Origin: Rosa chinensis
Lineage: Eukaryota > Streptophyta > Magnoliopsida > Rosales > Rosaceae
Reading direction: 5' to 3'
Assembly (NCBI RefSeq): GCF_002994745.2
Contig: NC_037088.1
Coordinates: 64,622,397-64,686,396 of the forward strand
Length of the DNA stretch: 64,000 bases
In this document: one piece after another, positions 33,798 through 45,449 of the stretch
Layout: every line of letters starts with the position of its first letter
How positions within the stretch are numbered: the stretch's first letter is position 1
Translations under genes and position numbers: made by a program
The notes under the pieces: model-generated
What the model was told of the DNA's origin: nothing
The model's input: only the letters and a program-made list of their open reading frames with translations
Database searches by the model: none

Positions 33798-36700
33798 AAT
33801 GAAGCGGGAAGAGGACTAGCTCAACGTCCCCTCCCGAATTATTATTGATAAGGAGAAGAAAAGATTACATACAGGCCGGAGGTCGTAACCAAAACCATGC
33901 CCAGAACAAAAAACCATAATACAACCCATGCTATAGAACCTTCTAGAAAGTTCCTGACCCATACAAACAATACAAAAGCAACTAAAACATTCAGCAAAAA
34001 GCTCATCTGAACCTATAAGCCACTCTACCAGAGAAGTCACGACCAAATGAAGGCACCAGGAATGAAGGGAGAGAGTCCCAGATATGAGTTCCCGCAGTAG
34101 ATGCACCATAGTTAGCCAAGACATCGGCGGGAACATTACCTTCTCGAAAAGTGTGAGTTACTTGTAAGCGCATAGTACTTGTCTGTGCTAACCCATTTAG
34201 CCACCTTGTTCGCAGCCTCCAAGGAATAAGATTAGGAGACTTGAAAAACCGTATCACTGCCATGGAATCGGACTCAACCCATAAGTCGATCCAGTTTCGT
34301 TGCTTTGCAACATGAATCGCTTCAAGAAAAGCTAAAACCTCCGCATCGAGAGCACTGAAAACTCTGACCTTCGAAGCGAAAGCTAGCACAAACATACCGT
34401 CATGGTTCCGCACTATTCCACCAAACCCAGCCAAGGCAGAACTCCTAAAGGAGCCATCAATATTAATCTTTAGGCAAGGGTGCTGGGGTGGAGTCCATTG
34501 CACACTGATGAAGCGAGGGGCAGTAGCTCTGAGTTGCGACAATTGCAGGTATGTGAATATTGGCAAGGAGGAGGGACGGTGGGAAGAAGAAAAAGCAAGT
34601 CCAGCAGAATCTTTAAGAGAGCCTATAAAGAAGTGCTTGAAGCATGCAGAAGAGAACAAACCCCCATTATGCCTACGTTTGTTTCTTTCACTCCAAATAC
34701 ACCACATTAAATTGCAACATGTAATACGCCAAAGCAGCTTTGTGGCTCTAGAGAAAGAAGAAATAAAATTAGTAGAGAGAAGGTCAGATAGTGACACCTG
34801 TGGGAGAGGCCTAATGTTGAACATATGAAAACACCAAGTCCAAAGCTCGAATACGGCTTCGCACTCCCAGAACAAATGCCTCCAAGTCTCGACCCCTCCG
34901 CTGCAGAGAGAACACCGAGAACAAAGAGACACACCCCGGCGTTGTAAAGCCTCATCTGTAAGAATCTTTCGATGAAGAATTTTCCAGGAGCAAATACTTT
35001 TGCGAGGCTGAATAGCTGGGTGCCATATAAGGGTTCCCCAGTCCAAAGCGGGAGCAGTCTGCAGTAGAGAACTATAAGCATCTTTTGAGGTTAGCAACCC
35101 GGAAGACGATTCTGCCCAAACTACTTGATCACTGCTTGGTTTATCTGGAAGCACATATGAGGTGAGGGATGCAGCTATGCCCGGAAAAACTTGCACAAAA
35201 ATATCAGGTAAGTCCCACTTGCCCAGGACTATGAAGTCACTAATTTTAGTATCCAAGTGCTCCAAAGAGCTAGTATCAATATTAAAAGCTTCACCCAGAA
35301 TTTCTCCCATCCAATTATCCTTCCAAAGTCTAATTGTCTTGCCATCCCCAATGACCCAACGGAGCTTAGAAAGAAGAGTAAGCCAAACTTGCTTCAACCC
35401 AAGCCAAATTGATGATTTCTTATAATAGGTACACGGCTTCAAACCCACTTGCAGGAACCTATCATGAAGGAAGCAACTCAAGGGGGAGGCTCTTGACACC
35501 ACGTCCCAACCCCTTTTGAGCAATAGAGCTTGATTTAGAATGAAAAGATTCTTCAAATTAAGACCACCACTTTCTTTTGGCATACAAACATGATCCCAGG
35601 CTACCAAAGCTGCACCCCCCTTCAGCGGGTCTCCATTCCAGAAAAAGTTTCTAATCCAACTCTGTATCTTTTTTAGGAGGGAGCGAGGCCAAGAATAAAT
35701 CCGGAAGCTGTGAATGAGGAGGCCCTGAATGACGGAGTCAATAAGTTGAAGACGAGCAGCCTGAGATAGCAATTTCCCCTTCCATGCACTCAATTTACAA
35801 CGAACTTTATCAGCTATGAAACGCAGGTGCTCACTCTTAGGGCAGCCTTGAAAAATGGGAACCCCAAGATAGATAAAAGGCAAGGTCCCGAACTGTATTT
35901 CCAAGGTGGCCTGAATGCGAGCCGATCTCGAAGCTGCATACTTGCCCAAAAACAGAAGAGATTTGCTTTTATTAACAAATTGGCCCGAATTTGCCGCATA
36001 TTCATCCATGAAGTCTGAAAGAGCTCGGAGGCCGCTTGAGCTAGCTTGCAAGAAGATCATTACGTCATCCGCAAATAATACATGCGAGGGGGGAGAGCAG
36101 TTCCTAGGAGCAGCAATACAATTAATCTTACCCTGATCCACCAACATTGAAATACCACGACTCAACACTTCCTCAGCAAGGCAAAAGAGAATAGGCGACA
36201 AGGGGTCTCCTTGACGCACACCCCGTGAACAAGTGAAGAAACCACATGATTGTCCATTAACCAAAATAGAAAGATGAGCTGAACCCAGGATACATTGTAC
36301 CCAATTCACAAAGACCGGATCAAACCCAAATGCACGTAGGACCTTTATGAGAAAACCCCAATCAATGGTGTCGAATGCCTTTGCAATATCAAACTTAATA
36401 GCAATGTTCCCATAACTACATCTGTGATCGAGAAGATTCATACATTCAGAGGTGAGGGAGATAGGGTCGACAATCGACCTACCTTTGATGAAAGCACTCT
36501 GGTTGGGAGAGATTATTCTGGAAGCAACTTGACCCAAGCGATCTGCCATAATCTTAGTGATTACTTTAAACACAAAATTAGCCAATGCTATTGGTCTGTA
36601 GTCAGAAACCCCTTCAGCCTCAATTTTCTTCGGGAATAGAATTAAAAGATTAGAATTAAAATGAGGGGGAATAAAACTCAACTCAAAGAAGCTGCGCACC

Positions 36701-37548
36701 GCACGAATCACATCCCTCGAAACAATGGACCAACAATTTTGGAAGAAGACCCCTCCGAAACCATCAGGACCCGGAGAGCTATTGCCATCCATTGCCTGCA
36801 CCGCGAAAGCTATCTCATCGTCAGAAGGAATGGACGTGATGTAAATATTCTCGCTTGCCGAAACCAGGTGAGGGATGGTCCGGTCTACCAACCCCGTGTC
36901 TACAATGCTATGATCTCGGGAGAAGAGGCTTGTATAGTGCTGTACAATATGATTAGAAATGGATTCCTGATCGTGCAAGTAGTCTTGGCCATTTAACAAA
37001 GAAGTAATGGACCTATTTACCCGTTGGATCCTAACCATATTATGAAGAAAAGAGGTGTTACGATCACCATCTTTAAGCCAACGAACCCTGGATTTGTCTC
37101 GGAAAAGCAGATGCTGTAATGAGAGCTCAAACCGATACTTTGTAAGTGCCTCATCCTCCCTGACAAAACGATCCTCAGAGGGCCCCAAAGCAGATAGCTC
37201 ATTCTGAATATGATCAAGTGTTGACCTCGCTGCATCCACCCTAGCATGCACATTCCCAAACTCTGTTTTGTTCCAATCCTTGAGCATGGTCTTCAAGGCT
37301 CTCAACTTGGAACTAAGAATAAACAGAGGACAGCCGTAGAAGTGAAGAGTGCTCCAAAAGTCTCTAACCAGCTGCATAAAGTTAGGTTGCTTCAACCACA
37401 TACTGTGAAACTTAAAAGAATGACTTCGTTTAAGCGCCAATCTTGAAAAGGATAATAAGATCGGGACATGATCAGAATTGGCTTTAGTCAAAGTGTAACA
37501 ACTCAACTCAGATCGGGACATGATCGGGACATGATCAGAATTGGCTTT
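33760..37548 (-). mobile_element. 5'-truncated L1-type LINE with 17-bp target duplication
   Basis: Flanked by AGGAAATCAGGATATAT at 33743-33759 and 37549-37565 (17/17). The 3' end on the minus strand carries a poly(A) tail (T-run at 33782-33799 on the plus strand), separated from the duplication by a short TA repeat. The 5' end lacks ORF1 and most of the endonuclease. Confidence 0.95.
34003..37521 (-). CDS. LINE ORF2: reverse transcriptase with RNase H domain (endonuclease lost)
   Basis: 1172 codons open. The first residues include SDHVPILLSF, the very end of the apurinic-type endonuclease. Reverse transcriptase follows: PGPDGFGGVFFQNCW, SAFIKGRSIVDPI, FDIAKAFDTIDW, VRQGDPLSPILFCL and the catalytic box FADDVMIF. 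Near residue 900 there is a zinc-binding zf-RVT region (RCSLCSGGVETWRHLFWEC), and the C-terminus has an RNase H fold (KINIDGSFRSS, DAEVLAFLEA, WVESDSMAVI). A long open frame means recent insertion, but the truncation makes it dead on arrival. Confidence 0.93.
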   Translation of the reverse strand: MSRSELSCYTLTKANSDHVPILLSFSRLALKRSHSFKFHSMWLKQPNFMQLVRDFWSTLHFYGCPLFILSSKLRALKTMLKDWNKTEFGNVHARVDAARSTLDHIQNELSALGPSEDRFVREDEALTKYRFELSLQHLLFRDKSRVRWLKDGDRNTSFLHNMVRIQRVNRSITSLLNGQDYLHDQESISNHIVQHYTSLFSRDHSIVDTGLVDRTIPHLVSASENIYITSIPSDDEIAFAVQAMDGNSSPGPDGFGGVFFQNCWSIVSRDVIRAVRSFFELSFIPPHFNSNLLILFPKKIEAEGVSDYRPIALANFVFKVITKIMADRLGQVASRIISPNQSAFIKGRSIVDPISLTSECMNLLDHRCSYGNIAIKFDIAKAFDTIDWGFLIKVLRAFGFDPVFVNWVQCILGSAHLSILVNGQSCGFFTCSRGVRQGDPLSPILFCLAEEVLSRGISMLVDQGKINCIAAPRNCSPPSHVLFADDVMIFLQASSSGLRALSDFMDEYAANSGQFVNKSKSLLFLGKYAASRSARIQATLEIQFGTLPFIYLGVPIFQGCPKSEHLRFIADKVRCKLSAWKGKLLSQAARLQLIDSVIQGLLIHSFRIYSWPRSLLKKIQSWIRNFFWNGDPLKGGAALVAWDHVCMPKESGGLNLKNLFILNQALLLKRGWDVVSRASPLSCFLHDRFLQVGLKPCTYYKKSSIWLGLKQVWLTLLSKLRWVIGDGKTIRLWKDNWMGEILGEAFNIDTSSLEHLDTKISDFIVLGKWDLPDIFVQVFPGIAASLTSYVLPDKPSSDQVVWAESSSGLLTSKDAYSSLLQTAPALDWGTLIWHPAIQPRKSICSWKILHRKILTDEALQRRGVSLCSRCSLCSGGVETWRHLFWECEAVFELWTWCFHMFNIRPLPQVSLSDLLSTNFISSFSRATKLLWRITCCNLMWCIWSERNKRRHNGGLFSSACFKHFFIGSLKDSAGLAFSSSHRPSSLPIFTYLQLSQLRATAPRFISVQWTPPQHPCLKINIDGSFRSSALAGFGGIVRNHDGMFVLAFASKVRVFSALDAEVLAFLEAIHVAKQRNWIDLWVESDSMAVIRFFKSPNLIPWRLRTRWLNGLAQTSTMRLQVTHTFREGNVPADVLANYGASTAGTHIWDSLPSFLVPSFGRDFSGRVAYRFR

Positions 37549-37550
37549 AG
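37459..37550. repeat. Local duplication at the LINE 5' junction
   Basis: GATCGGGACATGATCAGAAT plus TTGGCTTTAG occurs at about 37459-37487 and again at 37522-37550, ending exactly at the target duplication; GATCGGGACAT is repeated once more at 37511. This looks like template switching while the 5' end was being joined. Confidence 0.85.
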
Positions 37551-39105
37551 GAAATCAGGATATATGAAACTGAAAAAGTTCAAAATACTGATCTGAAATT
37601 GATGGTTTTAGAGTTGAGGCTAAATATAAGCTATGATGGCAGAATCTAATCATAATGTTATATGTCCATTTTCATTCTTTTCCTTTGATTGAATAGAAAT
37701 GCAATAGGTGAAACCTATCTTCAATAAATCTAAATCCATACAGTACTTACTTATCAGTGATAAACAGACTAACAAGCTTTGGTGGCACAAAATCAAATGT
37801 AGGAATGACTAACATGCAAAAGTAGTGAACCAGTGCCAATTCAAAAATCCATGCAATCTGAGAATTCTCCAAAATCCAGCAGCTCAGAAGGAGATCTTAA
37901 CTCATTCAGCAAGACTACAGGGTTGTGTTGATACAGAAGGTACAACAGTAAGGCAAACAGAAAATTTGGATTGAGAAAGTGTTAAGAGTGAAATCCAGGA
38001 CAATAAGCTACAAACAGATAGTATTACCCTCAGTTCAATCCGGCTAAGACCAACTCTCTTTGAGAATCCCATGAGACCAGATCCCCATTCTACCATTCTT
38101 TGTAATTAGTCTAATCATGCAAAAACAAAGCTAATAACACACTAGCAACTAACATAAACTTGAATGAAACCTGAGAGGTAATGCTATCTATTTACCATCT
38201 GACTTAATTATCAAACAGCTAAAGAGACTCAATTCTTAGATGGGATGGATATTTCATTCCCAGATATTTGACTTAAATGATTCCTTCTACTCAACTCTTT
38301 CAAAGCTGCTCTTTACTTGCTACCCCATAGGTGGATTGTTATTAGACCAAGTTGTTTTTAACCCCAAAAATGAAAACAAAACGAAGGATTTTTCAAATGA
38401 TAAAAATACAAGTAGTTTTGTGTTATGTAACCTTGTAACTGCCAGCAAGTACAACAAAAGGGACAGCATGCCTTTGGGCTGCAAGTGCAACCATATTCAA
38501 CCCAACAGGTGCTATAACACCACCATTGGCCATGACAGCATGAGCACCAACTATAACCTTAAGAATACAAAATTCAATCAAGCTGGAAACATAGGATGTA
38601 GATTCCCAAATGGAAAATATAAGACTGCCTCCTACCATGATCACTTGAGATATCATAGCAAAAATTGCAGAATCAGTAATCAGCGCTGTTTGTAAACCTC
38701 TTCCAGCCAATTCTTTTGCAAGAAGATGCCCCTGATACCTAATAGAAACCACTTAATAACAAATTAGAATGGTCTAGGCAGACAATTCGCCGAAGGCAGG
38801 TAAGCTGTTGGTAGTCTGCTATTTCTATATCTTAAGCACTTCTTTTTGGGTTTAGGGTTTAAGATATGGAAACAAGTAAAGATGTGCTTAAGATATGGAA
38901 AATAGCAGACTACCAAGGAAACACCCAAAGTATATGAATTAGAAATCTAAAATTTTGGAAGAATAGGTAGGACTTTGCACTAACCTTGGAGCTCCCTCTG
39001 CAACAAATACCCGAAATGATCTTTTTTTTTCTCCTTTGCAGCAAAAAGGAATTCCTGTACTGTTTTTGAATTGCCTAGAGTTAATATAACCTCACTGCCG
39101 AAACA

Positions 39106-40010
39106 CTGCAATTAGCATACTAAAAACAGCAGATGAAAAAGTTATACTAAAATAAGAAAATTGAAGATCATACAGACTAGCCAGTAGTCACTCTACATAA
39201 ATCTAGGTATTCTGATGGATGGAGAAGACACCCCATCCTGTCTTGTAAGTTCTTTTTAGTACGTACAAACAGCAGTTACCAGAACATATAAGATATTATT
39301 CTCTTTCATGAAGTAGATCGATCACTCTCTTTCACGAGTAAGACATTATTCAATGAACACGGAGATATGCTAAAACAAAGTTTTCAACTTAGTCATCGAA
39401 TCAAGAACAAATAACGCTACATAGAATGATATAGATCTTTGGAAAATATTACCACTCTGGCACAATAGCAAGTTTTAAAAAGAGAAGAAACAACAAAACT
39501 GAAGTAGTGTTATACTGTCTTGAACCAAATCCTGCCCACCATAGACAAGCACCCTGACCAACAATTTTTCAGCTGTTGTGTTTCATTTACAGGAGGCATT
39601 TGCATATTGGCAATTCAAGCATTGGCATAAAACACAATCAATTCTTACGAATGTGCTGTCTCATCTACCAAAAATAATAAAGCATCTTCTCCAAAATCAA
39701 AGAAATACTGCTTAGAATGCTAAGTAGTTGTTTATAGGATCCAGCCAAATTGTTCAAGCATAAAGCATGATCAAAGTAATATGAAACAAAGCCAAAACCT
39801 CAAGATTTGGGACCAAAATATCAAAATCATGATAGTTCTCCATTGACGTCACGACAGTAAAACTAATAACAGATGCCACCTTTTCTGACACATCACAATT
39901 ATGTACTGTAAGATTAACAATTAAACAAACAGTAGCTGCAGTAAATGCTTGCTTGGCCTAAAGAAAACTATACTTACCTTGCCTTTGGTGCTAAAAGTTT
40001 TGGTTCATAA
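39106..40010. other. Spacer 5' of the eIF2B beta pseudogene
   Basis: No upstream eIF2B exons recognised. A donor-like AAG|GTAAGTATAG lies on the minus strand at about 39970-39980, but I cannot assign an exon to it. Confidence 0.4.
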
Positions 40011-42640
40011 GCCTGTGAACAGTGACGGCTCCAGCCGAGCCGGTCATGGATAAAAAAGACGATTTTGTCTCTGCTTCATCACTGTTGCCCGACACCTGTC
40101 TACCGTCTCAAAACTCCCGCGTCTTTCTTCTCGACACCTGGTCTGCTGCTCAGGAGGTGATACTGTTTGTTGGCATCTACGATTCGGATTCGATATTCCC
40201 TGTGTAAATCTGGAAGTCTCTATCTACACGGAGAGAGGCGTCTATCTACAGTAATATTTACTGAGCCAGATTATCGGGTTTACTGATCGATCAAAGCTGG
40301 ATAGAGTTTGGGTTCTTCTTGATAACGTTCAGTCTTCTAGATTATCAGGTTTGGTTATCGATCAAAGCTTGATAGAGTTAAGAAACTTTTTGATAGTGTT
40401 TGTGTTTCTAATTCATATTAGACCTGATGAAATTTCTTTTTCTTTTGGGATTTTGTTGTTCGTTGAGCACACAGAAATAGAGAGGGAGAATAGTTCGGGG
40501 AAGAAGGAAAAGAAGCAGAAGAGAGAGACCAGAAACTTTTGCTTAGAAAACAAGTGGAAAGTGTTTTTTTTTTAATCGTAAATTTTCTGATTGAAATTGT
40601 TTCTGGGTTTGATTGTAGTGTGTTTCAAACAAGGAAAAGTAAAGTTTTTGTAGTGTGTTTGTTTTTGATTGTTCACTTTTGATCTGTGAAATTGGGTTTG
40701 ATCTATTGTTTTCTGATCTGCATCTTTTGTCATTTCGATTTTGTGATTGCTTTTTTGTTGCATCCTTTAGATAAGTTTCTTTATGAACAGTTCGTTATAG
40801 TTTGAAAAAGAGTCACAGGGTTTCTGAGTATTTGATTTCTCTGAATGAATTTTGGTCTGTGGTGTTTAATTGAACTGATTTGCAGAAAGTGCTGGATTAT
40901 TCAGTTTTGTTTTGCTGGTCGGGAAGCTGGATAAGCAACATGTCCACTGCTTTTCCGTTTCCGGAAGCCTCCATCAACATCACCCTTTTCTCTTCGCCGA
41001 CATCAGGTTGATCATTGGGTGAAGTAGAAGACAAGTGCTTTAGCTTAGAATGTCTTTGAGCTTGCTCAGGTATTTAAATTGCGCTTTTGTTTAATTTATG
41101 CTTTTCCTTCTAAGTTTAAATGAATTTCTTTTTTGATATTCAGTGATTTTGAAAGACAGCTTTTTCTTTTGTTTGTTTTCTATTTGTAATTTTGTGCAAT
41201 CTATCTTCAGTTTCTTATTACATTCTTCATGTTTTGTGATTCTAGATTTGTTGTCAATCATTAATAGACTTTAGAAAAAAATAATGAGGGTAATTGATAG
41301 TACTTCAATCTAATCAGCAAAAACAAAATGCTCGGCTTCTTATATTACTGGTAGATTAACATATCAGTCTGAATATTGTTACAGCTTCTTATACTACTGT
41401 AGTTTTAATCATCAGTTATCTACAGCAATGTTTCAGTATATAATAAACGAATAAACAACTATTGTTTGTTTATAGAAATTATACTGAAATTGGGGGAGAA
41501 GCATTGAGAAGTTGAAACTGAAGTTTTTATGTCTTATACCAAAGAAGGTGCCACTAAAGATTAGGGATTATAGCGTTTGATGTTTCTCTTAGATGGTTGC
41601 AGAAGTGTTGCCTTCATGGTGCATTTTTAATGACTAGATATATTTCAAACAGTCTTAGAAACGTTTAGTGGTCAATAAGTAGTGGAAGAGGTCAGAGGTG
41701 AGTAGGAAAACATTTGAAGGTTCTCATAAACAATAAAGCAAACTAAGACAAAAAGTTCAGTCACTTCTTTAACCTATTTCTGGAGTGAATCTAAAGTGTG
41801 GTTGACTTTCAATTTCAGCTTTGGATTTCTTCAATCAAGTCAATTTGTTATTTGGTAGCCTCACAGAGTTAATCACATTATTTGCTAAAACAAACAATAA
41901 CAAACAAATTTACTGATGCCCATGCTTTTTCAAGTGCATTTGTAATTTACTGATGCCCTTCTCAAGACTCAAGCCTTCCATCTCTAATAATCTCTAGCGG
42001 AAAGAACATGGCTTTTATGTTCATTTTCATTAATCTTTTTAATTAAACACAGTATCTACCTTTTGCAGAGACATGAATAAAAATTTTACTTGAAGCGGCA
42101 CATGACTGGAAGCTTTCCACTCCATGCAAGCCACTACCACAGGTAAAACTCATCTACACAAATCTTATCCTTCTCTATCAACTGTCTAGAGAAATTGCTA
42201 AACCTGCATGATAGTTGAATGTCACTATTCATTTTAGTAATATACTGTTATTGAATAAGCACTCCTTTCCTGATTTATAAGTGTTAGAAAGGGCTGAGGG
42301 TAGAAAATGTTGCAATTGAACTCTGGAAATCTTATCTTCCAGACTAAGACACACACACATTGCCAAATTGATTAGGTCTATTTACATATGCATTACATTT
42401 CAATTCTGCAAGCAAATAAGATTCTAAGTTGTGATGTGATTCTAAATATTGTAGCTTTGATTTTGCTCAGTTTTCAGCTTATAATCAAATTTTCAGCTTT
42501 TATGAGAACACAATGTGTTTCCACATGAAATCAGTGCTTGAAATCATTATAGACCATAAACTATATACTATTATACTCTTAACAAATGTATAAAGCGTAG
42601 CAAGCAAACAAACCCCGCGGCATCGCGCGGGAGGTATTAC
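40011..42640. other. Spacer and possible 5' leader/Helitron body upstream of the RZ-1A-like gene
   Basis: No clear coding exon. The plus strand has pyrimidine-rich tracts and splice-like sites (e.g. TTGCAGAGACATG at 42065, CCACAG|GTAAAA at 42137), which could be 5' UTR exons of the RNA-binding gene. It ends in a Helitron-like terminus, so part or all could be Helitron. Confidence 0.35.
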
Positions 42641-42644
42641 CTAG
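42613..42644 (+). mobile_element. Helitron-like 3' terminus
   Basis: GC-rich hairpin CCCGCGGCATCGCGCGGG at 42614-42631, then nine bases and CTAG (42641-42644) followed by T. Hairpin plus CTRR before a host T is the Helitron 3' signature. The 5' end was not found. Confidence 0.6.
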
Positions 42645-42959
42645 TTTGATTTCATGTCAAGCTTAAAGATGCAGAGGATCTTTTCTTTGTTTCTTTACGA
42701 TATATATTTTTGTTACCGCTTTGTTCCAGTTGGTTTTGAAGAAGAAAAGACCGATACTTGTTTGATAAGTTGAAGTTTTATGCTTGTGGATGTGTCATGT
42801 GTGTTTGTATCGAGTTGTATTATACATATGAACAAAAGCCCCCCGAATTGGGTTTCGTATTGTTTTTAACTCTGATCTTGATATTATAGTGATTCTATTT
42901 ATTTTCCTTGTAATTAATTGAGACGATTGAGGAACTATTTTGAATTGCAGTTTATAAAA

Positions 42960-43980
42960 ATGTCGGAAGAACCAGAGTATCGTTGCTTTATTGGTGGCCT
43001 TGCCTGGTCAACATCTGATAGGAGTCTAAAAGAAGCTTTTGACAAGCATGGGAAGCTTGTTGAAGCCAAGGTATGTATTTGTTTTGTTAAGTACACGATA
43101 AACAGATATGTAGTTTCATCAAGCATTTGTTTATGACAACCTTTTTGTCCCTTGATGATGGTATCTGGTGTTTGGGTTTCTGCGAATAATACTGCTTGGT
43201 GGAATCAATTAATTTGAATGATCATTGTGTTTCATGAGGGTTTGGTGATTCAGAAGGTAAATTGACAATGCCTATGAATGAAGTTTTTTGATATTGTGTA
43301 TAATGTATGGGAAACATAACTGTGATTTGGTTTGGTTGCTTTGCTCAATTCAGTATTTATTTTTCTATATTTTTATCACAGTTGACAGTTGACTTCTATC
43401 TTGCTTTGACATAGGTTGTTGTTGATAAGTTGTCGGGGCGCTCTCGTGGATATGGGTTTATCACTTTTGCTGATAAAAAAGCAATGGAAGAGGCAATTGA
43501 GGAGATGAATGGGATCGATTTAGATGGTCGAACTATAACTGTTGAAAAAGCTCATCCCCACCAAGGTTCAGGTAGTGATTATGGAGGTGGACGTGGATCT
43601 GATGGTGGAGGAAGTTGCTTCAAGTGTGGCAAGCCAGGACATTTTGCAAGGGAATGTCCTAGTAGTGAAGTTTCAAGAGGAGGTGGCGGCAGGTATGGTG
43701 GTAGGGATGATAAGTACAGTGGTGGAGAAGATTACTTCAAGTGTGGCAAGCCAGGACATTTTGCAAGGGATCGGAGTATCCTAGTAGTGAAGTTTCCAGA
43801 GGTGGCAGCGGCAGGTGTGGTGATAGGGATGATAAGTACAGTGGAGGAGGAGGAGGTGGTTGTGGTAGCCGCAGGGATTCTGGTTCTGGTGATTGTTCAA
43901 GCTCTGGAAGCGATCGTTTTAGTTGTGACCGCTCTGGTCCATATGAGCGTCGGGAGACAGGAGGTTACCGTTCTGAATAG
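42960..43980 (+). pseudogene. RZ-1A-like glycine-rich RNA-binding protein (RRM + CCHC), frameshifted tail
   Basis: Exon 1 42960-43070 ([19 protein letters not shown]) and exon 2 from 43415. RNP2 is CFIGGLAW and RNP1 is RGYGFITF, then [13 protein letters not shown], a Gly-rich linker and a perfect zinc knuckle [15 protein letters not shown] partial tandem duplication repeats the knuckle as [14 protein letters not shown], which lacks the first and last Cys. At that point (near 43770) the frame shifts; the ancestral frame continues one base over as [10 protein letters not shown] to [20 protein letters not shown] at 43980. As read, the protein instead runs on to a stop at 44071 with an unrelated hydrophobic tail. 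RZ-1A relatives are nuclear RNA chaperones acting in cold responses and splicing. RRM and first knuckle are intact, so a truncated product could still be made. Confidence 0.75.
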
Positions 43981-45440
43981 AATCATGCTTTGGGGTCACA
44001 TAAAATTTCCTCAAGTTTACGTAACAGTTCTTTTCACCACAGTTTGTTGGGTACTCGCAGAATTTTGTTAATGGGGTATTGCAGCTTGAATGGAAGGAGC
44101 TGGTCAACTGGGTTTCACCGTCTGCACTGATTGAAGTTTCTTCTGGATATGTTCAGACATCAACTAATTTAGTTACTAGTTAGACCCCAGTATTTTGAAT
44201 GTTTGAATATTGCATAGATATTCTCCTTTTTTTTGTAGCTAAATGCTTGACCAAATGTTTTGATCTGATGAAATTTTATGCTTTTCAATTTGGCCTTATA
44301 CTCCGTGAGTTCTCTGTGACTTTCATGCATTGGTGAGTTCAAATGCTATGCTTGATGCTCGTTCTGTTGACTATTTGCTTGGAAAATTGCAATATTGGAA
44401 GTTTGCTTTCGCATTCGGTCTTTCAGAGTATAGATTGTGGGGGGTCTGCTATTTGGAGTTTAGTTCTTCTCACTTGGAAGTAAAGTGGTTCTATAAGTAG
44501 AATGCTCATTTTGGCTGCGTTGTTTTTGGTATCATTAAATGGGAGTCAGGCAGTAATGTTTCTCTTATAAGCTATTTTCACGCATGCTATCTCCTATTTA
44601 TGATTCCTGCTATATTAATATTCTCAACCTTTAATCTTCGCTAATTGTGGTCTTTTTGGGTTCATGATTGGGTTACTGTGTTACTAATTGGGCATGCATT
44701 GTTTTAAAGTTAAAACCTTGATAGTCTTTTCGGCCTGAACAAGCCATCTGCAATTTAAGTGCACATGAGCCTCTTTCTCCACAGCACACTGGTGGAAGAG
44801 TAACATTCTGCGTAAGCTTGTGCTAGTTGTCGTTTAGAAGTTCAAGATGAGTTTAATAATTGCTCCATTGTTTTTCCTTCTGGTCTCCATATCACATTGC
44901 ACTTGGGGGGTAGGTTATGTGTTACCTGGGATTTCAGTTTTTCAGATTCTCCTTCATGGTTTGTTTGCTGAGATCAGAAGTTGATATCTTCCTGTTTTTG
45001 GTTCTGTTGTTGATGGCTCCACAGTCAGTTTTGTTTTGCAGAATCTTATCGACACATTTTATTTAGAAGGAATTTTCTTCTGCCTAGTCCAGTGAAAGAT
45101 AACTCTTAAGGTTAAACTGAGCTTTTACATGAATATCATCTTTATTCCCCTTTGTTTCCTTGCGTTGAATTAAATCCATATTCAATGTTCTTCCATGGAT
45201 GCTTTTTATGTTTTAGATGGGTCATGTTGATGTTAAACAAATCTTGTCATTATCTGTCAAGATAGACAAGCTAGTCTGTGATCATAAGAATGCGATTCAG
45301 TGCTCGGGAAGTTTGTAACAGAAACAACGCTCACTTGCTCAGAGTATCTAGGGTTTTCGGATCCAAGAATGCTAGTACTGACTCGATATCATGCAATGCT
45401 TATGAACTTTGATATTCTGTGATCAGGCTAGGTAGAATGG
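43981..45440. other. 3' flank of the RNA-binding gene
   Basis: 3' UTR plus spacer. T-rich plus strand; no frame with recognisable content. Confidence 0.45.
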
Positions 45441-45449
45441 TAGATATGC

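Larger units (their letters stand above)
33609..39105 (-). pseudogene. eIF2B subunit beta pseudogene, 5'-truncated
   Basis: Exons on the minus strand: 39105-38985 (SEVILTLGNSKTVQEFLFAA, FRVFVAEGAPR), 38738-38636 (YQGHLLAKELAGRGLQTALI), 38557-38432 (GAHAVMANGGVIAPVGLNMV, VPFVVLAG), about 37950-37751 (LLNELRSPSELLDFGEFSDC, VPPKLVSLFITD) and 33700-33609 (NGGYNPSFMSRLIADYYSAD). These follow the catalytic-fold part of the guanine-nucleotide exchange factor subunit in order; the N-terminal half is missing. Lesions: a shift in the A-run of AAKEKK near 39020, Gly-to-stop (TGA at 37843-37841) after CMDF, and a one-base insertion near 37812. A LINE lies in the last intron. It is a former spliced genomic copy, not a processed one. 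Confidence 0.9.

Noticed and set aside
33816..34136. Extra minus-strand frame at the LINE 3' end
   Set aside because: Overlaps the end of ORF2 in another frame and has no motif.
38240..38695. 151-codon plus-strand frame
   Set aside because: Lies antisense over eIF2B beta exons that match the family on the minus strand; a shadow.
40022..40207. 61-codon frame starting MTAPAEPVMDKK
   Set aside because: No family match, no splice support and no conservation evidence; in a region with Helitron-like features.
43919..44107. Minus-strand frame under the RNA-binding gene 3' end
   Set aside because: Antisense shadow of the glycine/serine-rich tail.
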